The translations under genes were made by a program, and so were the position numbers. Positions 25,543 through 34,909 of a stretch of 64,000 bases of DNA are shown piece by piece. Where the stretch lies: positions 1 to 64,000 of the forward strand of contig JAFGBF010000022.1 in assembly GCA_016933255.1 (NCBI GenBank), written 5' to 3'. Position 1 is the first letter of the stretch, and each line of letters starts with the position of its first letter. The stretch is from Candidatus Krumholzibacteriota bacterium. GTDB lineage: Bacteria > Krumholzibacteriota > Krumholzibacteriia > Krumholzibacteriales > Krumholzibacteriaceae. The notes beneath the pieces are model-generated. The model was not told the origin of the DNA. It was given only the letters and a program-made list of their open reading frames with translations, and searched no databases.

Positions 25543-26202
25543 TTAACCTCTGCAGCTTTTATAAAATCCCTCTATCCAAGAGATCCAGTTTTCAAGACCT
25601 TCCCCAGTACGGCATGAGAGATCAATGATCTCTATCTCCGGGTTTATCTCGGCAGCCTCGGCTTTCGCCTTTTGAAGGTCGAAGTCAACATGCTCCAACA
25701 GATCTATTTTATTAAATACAAGAAGTCTCGATTCGCTGAACATCAGGGGATATTTTTTAGGCTTGTCATCACCTTCCGTAATACTCATCAGCATGACTCT
25801 GCCGTCGACGCCAAGTTCGAATTCAGCGGGACAGACGAGATTCCCTACATTCTCTATAAAGAGGATATCAAGCGCATCAAGATCGAGACTATGAAGCGCG
25901 GAATGGATCATCGCGGCGTCAAGATGGCATACCCCGCCCGTCTGGATCTGATACACCTCGACACCCGTCTTCTTCACCCGTTCTGCGTCCCGGGTTGTCT
26001 GGATATCTCCCTCAATCACTCCTATCCTGTATCTGTCCGTGATCATCGGTAAGGACTTTACCAGCAGGGAAGTCTTTCCCGCCCCCGGCGCGCTCATGAG
26101 ATTAAGGGAAAATATGCCGTGTTTCTTCAGCATTTCCCTGTTTTCTTCCGCTATTTCGCGATTTTTCCCTCTCAGGTCCTCACCTATATTTATCTGATGC
26201 AT
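25543..26202 (-). CDS. hypB: Hydrogenase nickel-incorporation GTPase HypB
   Basis: About 219 residues from the ATG at 26202, which has AGAGG eight bases upstream; an upstream in-frame start at 26259 would overlap hypA by 29 bp. The P-loop is SAPGAGKTSLL, followed by EGDIQTTRDAERV and the NKIDL specificity motif. The N-terminus has no histidine-rich nickel store. With HypA it inserts nickel into the MvhA active site. Confidence 0.94.
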   Translation of the reverse strand: MHQINIGEDLRGKNREIAEENREMLKKHGIFSLNLMSAPGAGKTSLLVKSLPMITDRYRIGVIEGDIQTTRDAERVKKTGVEVYQIQTGGVCHLDAAMIHSALHSLDLDALDILFIENVGNLVCPAEFELGVDGRVMLMSITEGDDKPKKYPLMFSESRLLVFNKIDLLEHVDFDLQKAKAEAAEINPEIEIIDLSCRTGEGLENWISWIEGFYKSCRG

Positions 26203-26230
26203 AATAACCTCTTTTAAGATCCAGGCCGGT

Positions 26231-26593
26231 CTATCCGGTCTCTGATTTTTCATCTTCAAGCAGAATATAATCGACTTCCATTTCCCGGCCTGTAACGATC
26301 ATCATATCTTTACCACCGCATGAGGGGCAGGTCAAAGAAAACTGTTCAGGATTGAAATCCTCAGAACATCCCCTGCAGTGAATCACCAGGGGAACAGTCT
26401 CGATCTCAAGCTTCCCTTCTTCAGCGACAGTGCCTTTTGAAAGGATATCAAAGGCAAATCTGAGCGAATCGGCATTTACTCCAGCCATACGCCCGATCCT
26501 GAGATGCACGGTCATGACCTTACCGCCTCCCTGCTCTTCGGCGGCAGATGCCACGACATTCATCAAGTTTTGCATAAGTGAGACTTCATGCAT
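26231..26593 (-). CDS. hypA: Hydrogenase nickel-insertion protein HypA
   Basis: 120 residues. It begins MHEVSLMQNL with the nickel-binding His 2, and carries a zinc site with CRGC and CPSC pairs about 20 residues apart. It delivers nickel together with HypB. It overlaps the protease gene upstream by 8 bp. Confidence 0.95.
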   Translation of the reverse strand: MHEVSLMQNLMNVVASAAEEQGGGKVMTVHLRIGRMAGVNADSLRFAFDILSKGTVAEEGKLEIETVPLVIHCRGCSEDFNPEQFSLTCPSCGGKDMMIVTGREMEVDYILLEDEKSETG

Positions 26594-27092
26594 CTTTGTT
26601 TTTCCTCTGGATCAGGTCTATTGAGATCTTTTCAGCGGGAGTCCCCGCAAGCATGCCGGCGATCTCGTCAACAAGCGCTGGAATGATACTCTCGACCGTT
26701 TCAAGACAACCTTCGTTAAGAGTCAGGGTGTCTTCAGCCTGTACTGCATATATAACAACTTCGTCCGGCATATGAAACCCCAATCGACTCCCAAGGGCGA
26801 GCGCCGTCCCAAGATCTATATCGTGGCAGGAAGCAAGTCTGGGAGTGATTTTCAGGTCATCGTGCCTGAGTCTGAATACTGTCCCGGGTTCTTCGCCATC
26901 GAGTTTTATGGAATCGATTATCACTGCGCGGGAGTGATCTTTCATCATCTCCATAAGATCCATCCCCGCCAGTTCTGCCTCGACAATATCGACAGAAGAG
27001 CCGAGCCTTCCGCGAAGTCTGCGCGCGACAAAAACACCGACTCCGTCATCGGACAGAACGGTGTTGCCAAGCCCGATTACAATCGTTTTCAT
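26586..27092 (-). CDS. Hydrogenase large-subunit maturation endopeptidase
   Basis: About 168 residues from the ATG at 27092 (MKTIVIGLGNTVLSDDGVG, the usual start of the HycI/HyaD family; an alternative start lies four codons upstream). The acidic nickel-sensing residues sit in SDDGVG and in ELAGMDLM, and a conserved histidine is in SCHDIDLG. It removes the C-terminal peptide of the hydrogenase large subunit once nickel is in place. The probable substrate is the MvhA protein encoded just upstream, which still carries about 25 residues after its last metal ligand. Confidence 0.9.
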   Translation of the reverse strand: MKTIVIGLGNTVLSDDGVGVFVARRLRGRLGSSVDIVEAELAGMDLMEMMKDHSRAVIIDSIKLDGEEPGTVFRLRHDDLKITPRLASCHDIDLGTALALGSRLGFHMPDEVVIYAVQAEDTLTLNEGCLETVESIIPALVDEIAGMLAGTPAEKISIDLIQRKNKDA

Positions 27093-27122
27093 ATGGATTA
27101 CCACCCCGGGATCCCGGCCCGA

Positions 27123-28583
27123 TCACCTCGAGATCTTGTTTAAAAGCTCTCCGTCCGGAGATTTGATCTCGACGACCAGGGGCATCTGCCCCGGAAGGCT
27201 GTGTGTGGCACAACTAAAACATGGGTCATACAACCTGAAAGCCATCTCGACCATATTCAGAAGTCCATCAGTCACTTCTCCGCCAGGCTTAATGAGCTTT
27301 TCAGCGGCTTTTTTTACAGCCATGGAGATCGAAGCGTTATTATTCGTCGTTCCGACAATCAGATTCGCTTTGGTTACTATGCCATTTTCATCCGTCCAGT
27401 AATGATGTGTCAGCGTTCCTCTCGGAGCCTCGACAATGCCGACGCCCTCTTTCGGAGTTGTCGATGGAATGATCCTTACGTTAGGATCGGTGATTTCCTC
27501 GTCGCTGATCAATTCAATCATCCGTTCGGCGGAATATACCATCTCTACAAGCCTTGCCCAATGATTTGCCATCAGCTTGTGGCAGGGTTTTCCCCCGAGA
27601 GTATCGAACAGCTTTTGATACTCTTCGTCAGCTTTTGGGGTGGCCATTCCGTCGGCGGCATTAAATCTCGGAAGAGGGTTGGCCTGATACAGCGATGTTC
27701 CCATACCCTCGACAAAACCGTTCCATCCGCGATCCTTCAGATAGGGAAATTTCAGATATGTATACGGTTCTACATGCTCAGCTATATGATCGAGATACTC
27801 CGGTTCGGAATATTTGAGTATCTCATTTCCTTCAGGGTCGACTACCCGGACCTTGCCGTGATAGAAATTGACCTTGTTATTTTCGTCAACAAGGCCCATA
27901 TAATTCGTTACCTGCTCGAAGACATCGCCGGTGATCAGATCGAGATATTCCTTGTTCTTCAGGACGATATCGGAAAAAAGCTTCAGGCCGAAAAGGCTGA
28001 ATTCCAGCTGACCTTTGGAAAGTTCAAGGATCTCGTCCCTCTTTTCGGCAGTAAGAGCCTTCGTGACTCCACCGGGGATGTTCCACACCGGATGCGTTGC
28101 TCTGCCGCCTACCAGGATCTGGATATGTTGAGAAGCAGCTCTTTGTTTCAGGACTTCTCCGCCGATCTCAAGACCGACTTTTTCAATCAGCCCCAGAACA
28201 TTTCTGGATGCTTTAGGCGCGTCAGGCCCGAGCACAAAGTCCGGAGCGGCAAGAGCGTAAAAATGCGCTGCGTGGCTGTGAATAAAATGCGCCATATAAT
28301 ACAGCTCGCGAAGTTTTTTGGCTACTGAGGGTATATCCGCTTTGTAGACGGCATCGACAGCCTTTCCAGCCGCCATATGGTGCGCAGCCGGACATACTCC
28401 GCATATCCGAGGCATTATCCTCGGGATCTCTTCTACGGGAATCCCCTCTACAAACTTCTCGAACCCTCTGAGTTCAGGAATCTGAAGGTACGCGTTCGCA
28501 ACAGAACCATCATCATCGAGGAATATCGTTATCTTGCCATGTCCTTCCAACCTGGTGATTGGATCTATTTCTACGCGCCTCAT
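27123..28583 (-). CDS. mvhA: NiFe hydrogenase large subunit, Mvh type
   Basis: 486 residues. The four nickel-binding cysteines lie in RICGVC (Cys 61, 64) and DPCFSC (about 455, 458). The sequence continues 25 residues past the histidine of DPCFSCATH, so it is made as a precursor. Overall it resembles group 3c (Mvh) cytosolic enzymes, including EIDPITRLEGHGK at the N-terminus. It oxidises H2 and sends electrons through MvhG and MvhD to HdrA, where flavin-based bifurcation would reduce ferredoxin and a disulfide-like acceptor. It overlaps mvhG by 4 bp. Confidence 0.95.
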   Translation of the reverse strand: MRRVEIDPITRLEGHGKITIFLDDDGSVANAYLQIPELRGFEKFVEGIPVEEIPRIMPRICGVCPAAHHMAAGKAVDAVYKADIPSVAKKLRELYYMAHFIHSHAAHFYALAAPDFVLGPDAPKASRNVLGLIEKVGLEIGGEVLKQRAASQHIQILVGGRATHPVWNIPGGVTKALTAEKRDEILELSKGQLEFSLFGLKLFSDIVLKNKEYLDLITGDVFEQVTNYMGLVDENNKVNFYHGKVRVVDPEGNEILKYSEPEYLDHIAEHVEPYTYLKFPYLKDRGWNGFVEGMGTSLYQANPLPRFNAADGMATPKADEEYQKLFDTLGGKPCHKLMANHWARLVEMVYSAERMIELISDEEITDPNVRIIPSTTPKEGVGIVEAPRGTLTHHYWTDENGIVTKANLIVGTTNNNASISMAVKKAAEKLIKPGGEVTDGLLNMVEMAFRLYDPCFSCATHSLPGQMPLVVEIKSPDGELLNKISR

Positions 28584-29533
28584 ACTTTTTTCCTCCTCAG
28601 TATGGAAGCAGCTGCGCTGAACCTGTAAAATGTCCTTAGTGGATCGGCGATCTGTCCGATCAGCTCGTCTATCTCTTTCTCTTCTTTCGGCTCAAGTACT
28701 GAAGCAAGGGCGCTCAACATTTTCGCGCCCTGGTCATGGACGCCTTCCAGAGGGCCGTAGCACCCCCTGCAGGGAACGTTTGAATTGATACATCTGGCGC
28801 CGCAGCCCTCTCTCGTGACCGGACCCAGACATAACAGGCCCTGTTCAAGCAGGCATTTCTCAGAGTCAGGTATTATCTCTACGGTCCGCTTGAATGATGT
28901 GATCGTCTTCTCTTCTTTGATTCTCGGACATTCGTCACAGAGCGTGCGCGTTCCCGCCCCTATAACAGAACCTTTTTCGGGAAGCGTGCCTTCCCAGACC
29001 TGGGACAGGGCCGAAACGATCTGATCGGGGACCGGAGGGCACCCCGGAATGTAGTAATCGACATCTACTACCTGATCAAGCGTCTTTACCATTTGATGGA
29101 ACCTGGGGAGTTCGAGTTCTTCTTTCCCACCATTCCACTTTTCAAGCGGAAGTACGGAATCGGGGTTATCGGTCGATTCAGACTCCAGATATACCCTGCT
29201 CATGATCGTCTCTTTTGTGTGAAAATTCGCCATGCTTATAAGGCCGCCGATATGCGCGCAGGAACCAAGCGCCACCATCGTTTTTGATTTCTTTCGCAGA
29301 AGCTTCGCTATCTCCTCATTTTCAGAATTTCTGATCCCGCCGTTAAACATGGCGATATCCAGATATCCGTCATCCATCGCCTCTACATCTTTATACTTAA
29401 AATCCAGAGCGATCGGCCAGAACAGCAGATCCATTTTTTCGGCTACTACAAGTATCTTCTCATGGACATCAAGCACCGCGACATCGCATCCGCCGCAGCC
29501 CGCGCCCCAATATATTCCTGCTTTAAGCTTCAT
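28580..29533 (-). CDS. mvhG: NiFe hydrogenase small subunit, Mvh type
   Basis: About 317 residues from the ATG at 29533 (a GTG three codons upstream is possible). It holds the proximal cluster motif GAGCGGCD, the ALGSCAHIGG segment, PGCPP, and C-terminal cysteines (CDECPRIKEE, CLGPVTREGCGARC, CRGCYGP) for the other clusters. There is no Tat signal, so the enzyme is cytoplasmic, as expected for group 3c. It overlaps mvhD by 11 bp. Confidence 0.95.
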   Translation of the reverse strand: MKLKAGIYWGAGCGGCDVAVLDVHEKILVVAEKMDLLFWPIALDFKYKDVEAMDDGYLDIAMFNGGIRNSENEEIAKLLRKKSKTMVALGSCAHIGGLISMANFHTKETIMSRVYLESESTDNPDSVLPLEKWNGGKEELELPRFHQMVKTLDQVVDVDYYIPGCPPVPDQIVSALSQVWEGTLPEKGSVIGAGTRTLCDECPRIKEEKTITSFKRTVEIIPDSEKCLLEQGLLCLGPVTREGCGARCINSNVPCRGCYGPLEGVHDQGAKMLSALASVLEPKEEKEIDELIGQIADPLRTFYRFSAAASILRRKKV

Positions 29534-30011
29534 TGGCGTCACCGCCTTCTTCCATGGCTGTGTCCAGATTCAGTATTACATCTTCACTAAGGACCATTTC
29601 CAGCGAATCTCTCACTTTCAAAGGTCCCAGACTCCGTATTTCTTCAGTGAACTCGTCGACGATCGTTGCGAATCTTTCTCCCTCTGAGGCAGCGACCCAC
29701 TCGAGCCTTACTCTTTCCGGCTCTATCCCGAAACCGGGAAGGATCATCCTGAGCATCCTGTGCCTTCTTAAAGCCTTATAATTGCCCTCCTGATAATGGC
29801 AATCTCCCGGATGACACCCGGCGATCAGGACCCCGTCAGCGCCTTCATACAGGGCCTTTAAAATAAAAGTCGGCTCGATCCTTCCGCTGCACATCACCCT
29901 TATCGAACGGAGGTTTGGCGAATACTTGATCCTCGCCGTTCCCGCAAGATCTGCCCCTGTATAGGAACACCAGTTGCAAAGGAAGCCAACGATCTTCGGT
30001 TCAAATGACAT
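29523..30011 (-). CDS. mvhD: Electron-transfer subunit MvhD
   Basis: 162 residues with the MvhD iron-sulfur motif: FLCNWCSYTGADLAGTARIK, then RVMCSGRI, and AGCHPGDCHYQEGN. This subunit links hydrogenase to HdrA in the bifurcating complex. An AAGGGA ribosome site lies about nine bases before the ATG. The C-terminal 40 residues are acidic and less conserved. Confidence 0.95.
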   Translation of the reverse strand: MSFEPKIVGFLCNWCSYTGADLAGTARIKYSPNLRSIRVMCSGRIEPTFILKALYEGADGVLIAGCHPGDCHYQEGNYKALRRHRMLRMILPGFGIEPERVRLEWVAASEGERFATIVDEFTEEIRSLGPLKVRDSLEMVLSEDVILNLDTAMEEGGDANEA

Positions 30012-30043
30012 GTTTATTATCCCTTCTGTCCTTGAAACAGATT

Positions 30044-32029
30044 TTATAATCCTGAAAAAATACCTTCGATTTCAGCGAATATCTGCCTGTCTTCAAAGTG
30101 CTTCGCCGAGATAGCTCCGCTGGGGCATCCGGCTACGCATGTCCCGCAACCTTTGCAAAGAGCCTGATTGACGACTGAAACTCCCTTTTCCTCATCAAAT
30201 TTTACGGCAAGATACGGACAAAGCGTGTTGCAGAGTTTGCACCCCGAACACTTGTCTTCGTCGACTTCCGCGGTCGCCGATTCGATCTCGATCTTTTCTC
30301 TCGTTATCATTGAAAGGACCGCGCTTGAAGCCGCAGACGCCTGAGCGACCGTATCAGGGATATCTTTAGGCGACTGACACGCTCCTGCTATGAATACTCC
30401 GTCTGTGGCTGTCGAAACCGGACCGAGTTTGGGATGTTTTTCAATAAGGAACCCGTCCTGTCCGACAGAGACGCTGCACTTCTTAGCGATCTCACGGAGG
30501 GTCGCATGCCCTTCAAGCCCCGTACTCAGGATCACCATGTCAAGAGGGATCCTTCTGACATTTCCTATGAGAGTATCTTCTACCTTGACTATAAGTTTTC
30601 CTTCTTCAGCTTTACAGGTCGGCACATCAGTCACTTCGGCAACCTTGCCTCTTACAAATCTGACATCTTCGGTAAGAAGCCTGTCGTAGAATTCTTCATA
30701 TCCTTTGCCGAAGCACCTCATATCTATGTAGAACTCGTAGACCTCGGCATCAGTCTTTTCCTTGATCAGATGAGAGTATTTGAGAGAATACATGCAGCAG
30801 ACTCTCGAGCAGTAATCATGGTAGTGTTTATCTCTGCTTCCGACGCAATGAATGATACCTATCGATCCAGGCACTCCGCCGTCTGCTTTCAGTATCTTTC
30901 CGCCTGTAGAACCTGAAGCACAATTCATGATCTCAAATTCAAGCGCCGTCATGACGTTTTCGATCTCTCCGTATCCATAGCGCTTGATCACTGACGGGTC
31001 GAATGTCTGAAATCCGGTAGCAATGATTATATTTCCGACTTCAAACTCGACGATCTCGTCTTTCATTTCATAGTCTATAGCGCCTCTTTCGCATTCCTTC
31101 GCGCAGAGACCGCACGCATGCTTGTCATCCTTGAAATAAAGACAAGTCTCGGTATCTATGACAGGGATCGCCGGCACAGCCTGCATAAAAGGCATATAGA
31201 TCGGTGTCGTAGGCCCGAGAGAAAGCTTCTCGTGAACATTGCCTTTTCTCGGGACCCTTGTGCCCGGGCATTTTTCCCAGCACGCGCCGCATCCGTTGCA
31301 GAGTTCAGAGTCGACATACCTGGCCTTTTTCCTGACGCGTATATTAAAGTTCCCCACAAATCCGCTCACTTCTTCCACTTCGGAATATGTCATCAATTCT
31401 ATATTCGCATGCTGGCCCACGGATACCATTCTGGGCGTCAGGATACAGGCCGAACAATCCAGAGTGGGAAAGGTCTTGTCGAACTTTGACATATGGCCCC
31501 CTATAGAAGGCTCTCTTTCGACAAGGACTACTTTTTTCCCGGCTTCGGCAAGATCGAGCGCCGCCTGGATCCCGGCAATACCGCCGCCTATTACTACAGT
31601 CCGGGGATTTATCGGTACTTCGCGCTTGGTCAACGGTTCAAGCAGAAACGCCCGTCTAACAGCCGCGGCTATCAGATCCTTGGCTTTATCGGTCGTCTGG
31701 CCTGAATCAATATGGACCCATGAACACTGTTCCCTGATATTCGCCATCGTGAACAGATAGGGATTCAGGCCTCCCCGTTCTGTCGCTTTTCTGAACGTAT
31801 TCTCATGCATAAGAGGAGAACACGAAGCAACGACAACTCGATCTATCAGACCATCCTCTACATCTTTCTGAAGGAGAGCCTGACCAGGATCGGAACACAT
31901 GAATTTGTAATCCTTCACCAGCGAAACGTTCTCAAGGCCTTTGGCAAACTCTACAACCTTAGCGATATCAACCTTGCCGGCGATGTTGGTTCCGCAATGA
32001 CAGATGTAAACTCCTATGCGTACAGCCAT
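30044..32029 (-). CDS. hdrA: Heterodisulfide reductase-like subunit HdrA
   Basis: About 661 residues from the ATG at 32029 (GAGGGAG seven bases upstream inside the end of hdrB; an in-frame start at 32044 would overlap hdrB). Order of parts: an N-terminal domain with YICHCGTNI, an FAD-binding Rossmann segment VVIGGGIAGIQAALDLAEAG, the cysteine motif CNGCGACWEKCPG, an inserted CGLCAKECERGA cluster, and two C-terminal ferredoxin clusters (CSGCKLCNTLCP and CKGCGTCVAGCP). HdrA carries the bifurcating flavin. In a bacterium without coenzymes M and B the final acceptor is not the methanogen heterodisulfide and is unknown here. Confidence 0.95.
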   Translation of the reverse strand: MAVRIGVYICHCGTNIAGKVDIAKVVEFAKGLENVSLVKDYKFMCSDPGQALLQKDVEDGLIDRVVVASCSPLMHENTFRKATERGGLNPYLFTMANIREQCSWVHIDSGQTTDKAKDLIAAAVRRAFLLEPLTKREVPINPRTVVIGGGIAGIQAALDLAEAGKKVVLVEREPSIGGHMSKFDKTFPTLDCSACILTPRMVSVGQHANIELMTYSEVEEVSGFVGNFNIRVRKKARYVDSELCNGCGACWEKCPGTRVPRKGNVHEKLSLGPTTPIYMPFMQAVPAIPVIDTETCLYFKDDKHACGLCAKECERGAIDYEMKDEIVEFEVGNIIIATGFQTFDPSVIKRYGYGEIENVMTALEFEIMNCASGSTGGKILKADGGVPGSIGIIHCVGSRDKHYHDYCSRVCCMYSLKYSHLIKEKTDAEVYEFYIDMRCFGKGYEEFYDRLLTEDVRFVRGKVAEVTDVPTCKAEEGKLIVKVEDTLIGNVRRIPLDMVILSTGLEGHATLREIAKKCSVSVGQDGFLIEKHPKLGPVSTATDGVFIAGACQSPKDIPDTVAQASAASSAVLSMITREKIEIESATAEVDEDKCSGCKLCNTLCPYLAVKFDEEKGVSVVNQALCKGCGTCVAGCPSGAISAKHFEDRQIFAEIEGIFSGL

Positions 32030-32030
32030 T

Positions 32031-32906
32031 TCACGCTCCCTCAATTATTCTTTTCATTTCTCCTGAAACCTTTACCCCAAGGCGTTTCATCCCCAGTTTT
32101 TCAGGTTTTACTCCCATGGCTAGACCTATCAACTGGGTGAAGTATATGACCGGGATCTTGAATTTCGTCTTAAAGAGACTGTTGACTTTTGATTGGTAAA
32201 TATCCAGGTTCATCTGGCAAAGCGGGCAGAGGGTTATTATGCAGTGCGCGCCGTTTCTCTCGGCATCCGCCAGCAGTTCGCGGCATAGCTTCAATGCCAT
32301 CTTTTCCTCTGTCCCCATCAATGAAGCTCCGCAGCATTTGGTCTTCAGAGAATATTTGACTGTCTCTGCCCCGAGAGCATCGATAAGGATATCCATCGAC
32401 TTGGGGTCGTCAGGATCATCGAAACCCATTTCGGGCCTTACGATCTGGCAGCCGTAGTATGGGGCCACCTTCAGGCCCTTCAGCTTCTTTTTGACCAGGG
32501 AAGCTATCTTCTCCGTGCCGACATCATTTATGACAACATCGAGGATATGACGGACATTTATATTCCCGCTGTAACTCAGCCCTCCAGCCTCAAGTGCCTG
32601 CCCCAGTTTTTTTCTCATCTCCGGGTAGTCATTGAAATAGTGGTTGGTCTTGTTGAGTACGAGATAACAGGCGCTGCACGGAGTCACAAGGTCACGGTGA
32701 TATTTTTCAGCCAACGCGAGATTTCTTGCTGAAATGGCAAAACTCATCAGTTCTCTTACCGACATATAGGCTGTGGCACCGCAACAATTCCAGTCATCGA
32801 GTTCCTCTAGCTCAACTCCGAGAGCCGGAGCTATAGCATCGATCGAATCCTGATAAATATTTGCGGTGGCCCTTACCGAACAGCCTGGATAATACGTATA
32901 TTTCAT
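32031..32906 (-). CDS. hdrB: Heterodisulfide reductase-like subunit HdrB (two CCG domains)
   Basis: 291 residues. Two cysteine-rich CCG domains are visible: DDWNCCGAT with later CSACY, and KTKCCGASLMG with CPLC. In methanogens these bind the noncubane 4Fe-4S clusters that cleave CoM-S-S-CoB. All the expected cysteines are present, so disulfide-type chemistry is likely, though the bacterial substrate is unknown. It is adjacent to hdrC with no gap and ends 2 bp downstream of the hdrA ATG region. Confidence 0.95.
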   Translation of the reverse strand: MKYTYYPGCSVRATANIYQDSIDAIAPALGVELEELDDWNCCGATAYMSVRELMSFAISARNLALAEKYHRDLVTPCSACYLVLNKTNHYFNDYPEMRKKLGQALEAGGLSYSGNINVRHILDVVINDVGTEKIASLVKKKLKGLKVAPYYGCQIVRPEMGFDDPDDPKSMDILIDALGAETVKYSLKTKCCGASLMGTEEKMALKLCRELLADAERNGAHCIITLCPLCQMNLDIYQSKVNSLFKTKFKIPVIYFTQLIGLAMGVKPEKLGMKRLGVKVSGEMKRIIEGA

Positions 32907-33485
32907 CTATATCTCCCCCAGCTCTTCGACTTTTGTCATTATTTTTCTCAGCTGATCGAGATTCTTGATCTTGTGAGGCAGAACAGGAAGACGTCCGTTT
33001 ACCAGAAGTTTCATTCCCTGCGGAATAAAGCTCAATGCATTGAAAGGCTCTGCCATAAGGATGTATCTTGTCATAAGCTCGGTCTCATGATTACGCCCGT
33101 ATTTATTTACCAGTCCGACAAAATTTTTAGAGAGTATAGTCGCCTTTTTTCCTCTCTTTGCCTTACCTTCCTTGATAGCCAGCCTCTTGAGCGCATACAT
33201 TACATCAGTGATCTTGATCTCCTTGGGGCATCTCACCGCGCAGGAATAGCAGGAAGAACATAGCCAGACAGTGTTCGATCTGAGGACTTCATCCCGAAAT
33301 CCCGCGCGTATCAGAGAAAAGATCTTTCTTGGCGCATGATCCATCTGACATGCTTGAGGACAGGAGCCGCTGCAGGTTCCGCACTGGATACATCTTTTGA
33401 TCTCTTTCCCCCCAGGGAGAGAATAGATCTCATCAAGAAAATCCAGATCGAGAGTGGCTTCGTAACACACTTCTTTTTCAAGCAT
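32907..33485 (-). CDS. hdrC: Heterodisulfide reductase-like subunit HdrC
   Basis: 192 residues. Two 4Fe-4S ferredoxin motifs, CIQCGTCSGSCP with a further Cys in QACQMD, and CSSCYSCAVRCPKEI, pass electrons from HdrA to HdrB. It is the first gene of the hdr-mvh-hyp operon. The 278-bp divergent gap upstream is AT-rich. A possible minus-strand promoter (TTGACT, 16 bp, TAAAGT near 33560-33590) is weak. Confidence 0.94.
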   Translation of the reverse strand: MLEKEVCYEATLDLDFLDEIYSLPGGKEIKRCIQCGTCSGSCPQACQMDHAPRKIFSLIRAGFRDEVLRSNTVWLCSSCYSCAVRCPKEIKITDVMYALKRLAIKEGKAKRGKKATILSKNFVGLVNKYGRNHETELMTRYILMAEPFNALSFIPQGMKLLVNGRLPVLPHKIKNLDQLRKIMTKVEELGEI

Positions 33486-33763
33486 TTAACCACTTACCTC
33501 TCATCTTTTGACCCACGAAATCCGATTAAAACCGAATATATCAATACAGAGCACAAGTAAATACTTTACACCTATAAAGCAAAAAGTCAACTATAATTTG
33601 TCTGATGAAATACGTCACGCACTATAACCGATTTGATATCTTTATAATGTTCCGGGTTTTCAGCCGCAAAATACAGATTTATATAAAAAATCCTTAATCC
33701 TCTGGATATATTCCATTATATTGAAAAAGGATCTTGTCCTCTTCTTAAGAAAGGATATTCGAA

Positions 33764-34909
33764 ATGACTCCAAAGAGGAGTATTCTGGCTTCTTTTTTAT
33801 TCATGGTGACCCTTGCGGCCCTGTTTTCTGCATGCTCTGACAACGCATTGGACCATTACAACCTCGGCGTCGACTATGCTGAAAAGGGAGATCTTGAGCT
33901 CGCGATAAAGAACTGGCTCTTAACCCTTGAGGAGAGGCCTGATGACACGGAAACAAATTATAACCTCGGGATAGCACTGATGGAACTGAAGCGTTTCAGT
34001 GAGGCCGAGAAATACCTTCGTTCGGCCTCTGTCACTGGCAGTTCCGATTATGAGATCCATCAGGCGCTTGGAAAGACGCTTGAAGAACTCGATAGATTGG
34101 CCGAAGCGAAAAAATCCTACAATATGGCGGCTGCAATAAAGAAAAATTATCCCCCCGCATATATCGGACTTGCCTCCTGCGCGATGAAACAGAAACAGTA
34201 CAAGACTGCCGAAAAATATTCTACGATTGCTCTTCGCGGTTCTCCGAGAGAGATGGAAGGAAACCTGATTCTTGCGAAAGCTTACTATGAGCAGGAGAAT
34301 TATGATGATGCCTACGCACAATTACTTTCAATCAGGCATACATACCCGACCGATACGGATATCCTTCTGCTCCTCGGGAAGGTGATGTATGCCAGGCATA
34401 TGTACGAGGACGCCCTTGCCGTTCTCAAGATCGCCGGAGAAAACGGAAGATCCGACAGTGAGTTCTATTCATATCTGGGCCATACGAACTTTGCACTCAA
34501 CTACTTCACTAAAGCGGAAAAGTACTATCAGCTTTCCATCTTTAAGGATAAATCCAACCCCGACCCACTGATCGGGATCGCCAAAACATACATGAAGACG
34601 GGAGAATACGCAAAAGCCCTTGACGCCTGGGATAAGGCATCAATACTGAGACCTGACGACTCGGAGATTCCTCTCGGGATAAGCATCGTCTATATAAATA
34701 CCGGTAGATTTGAGGACGGAGTGAAGATCCTTGAAAAACTGATCACAAAAAAGGAATTTCCCGTAAGAGCCCTTTATTTTCTCGGCCACGCGCAGATGCG
34801 CATGGGAAAAAAAGAGGATGCCCGCAGATCATTTGAGGAATTTATAAACCTGTGGCAGGGCGATAAGGCCCTCATAGATGAGGTCAGTCAGATCCTCATT
34901 ACACTATGA
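33764..34909 (+). CDS. TPR-repeat lipoprotein
   Basis: 381 residues. The signal peptide ends in lipobox LFSAC (Cys 24). The rest is a run of about nine tetratricopeptide repeats beginning HYNLGVDYAEKGDLELAIKN, with a C-terminal segment AQMRMGKKEDARRSFEEF. Such lipoproteins act as scaffolds for envelope complexes; the partner here is unknown. AAAGGA lies about nine bases before the ATG. It is divergent from the hydrogenase operon, and its 3' end overlaps the convergent transporter gene by 6 bp. Confidence 0.85.
   Translation: MTPKRSILASFLFMVTLAALFSACSDNALDHYNLGVDYAEKGDLELAIKNWLLTLEERPDDTETNYNLGIALMELKRFSEAEKYLRSASVTGSSDYEIHQALGKTLEELDRLAEAKKSYNMAAAIKKNYPPAYIGLASCAMKQKQYKTAEKYSTIALRGSPREMEGNLILAKAYYEQENYDDAYAQLLSIRHTYPTDTDILLLLGKVMYARHMYEDALAVLKIAGENGRSDSEFYSYLGHTNFALNYFTKAEKYYQLSIFKDKSNPDPLIGIAKTYMKTGEYAKALDAWDKASILRPDDSEIPLGISIVYINTGRFEDGVKILEKLITKKEFPVRALYFLGHAQMRMGKKEDARRSFEEFINLWQGDKALIDEVSQILITL

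Noticed and set aside
27201-28328. A 375-codon open frame on the plus strand opposite mvhA
   Set aside because: It lies entirely antisense to a hydrogenase large subunit with all metal motifs, has no recognisable domain and reflects codon bias of the real gene.
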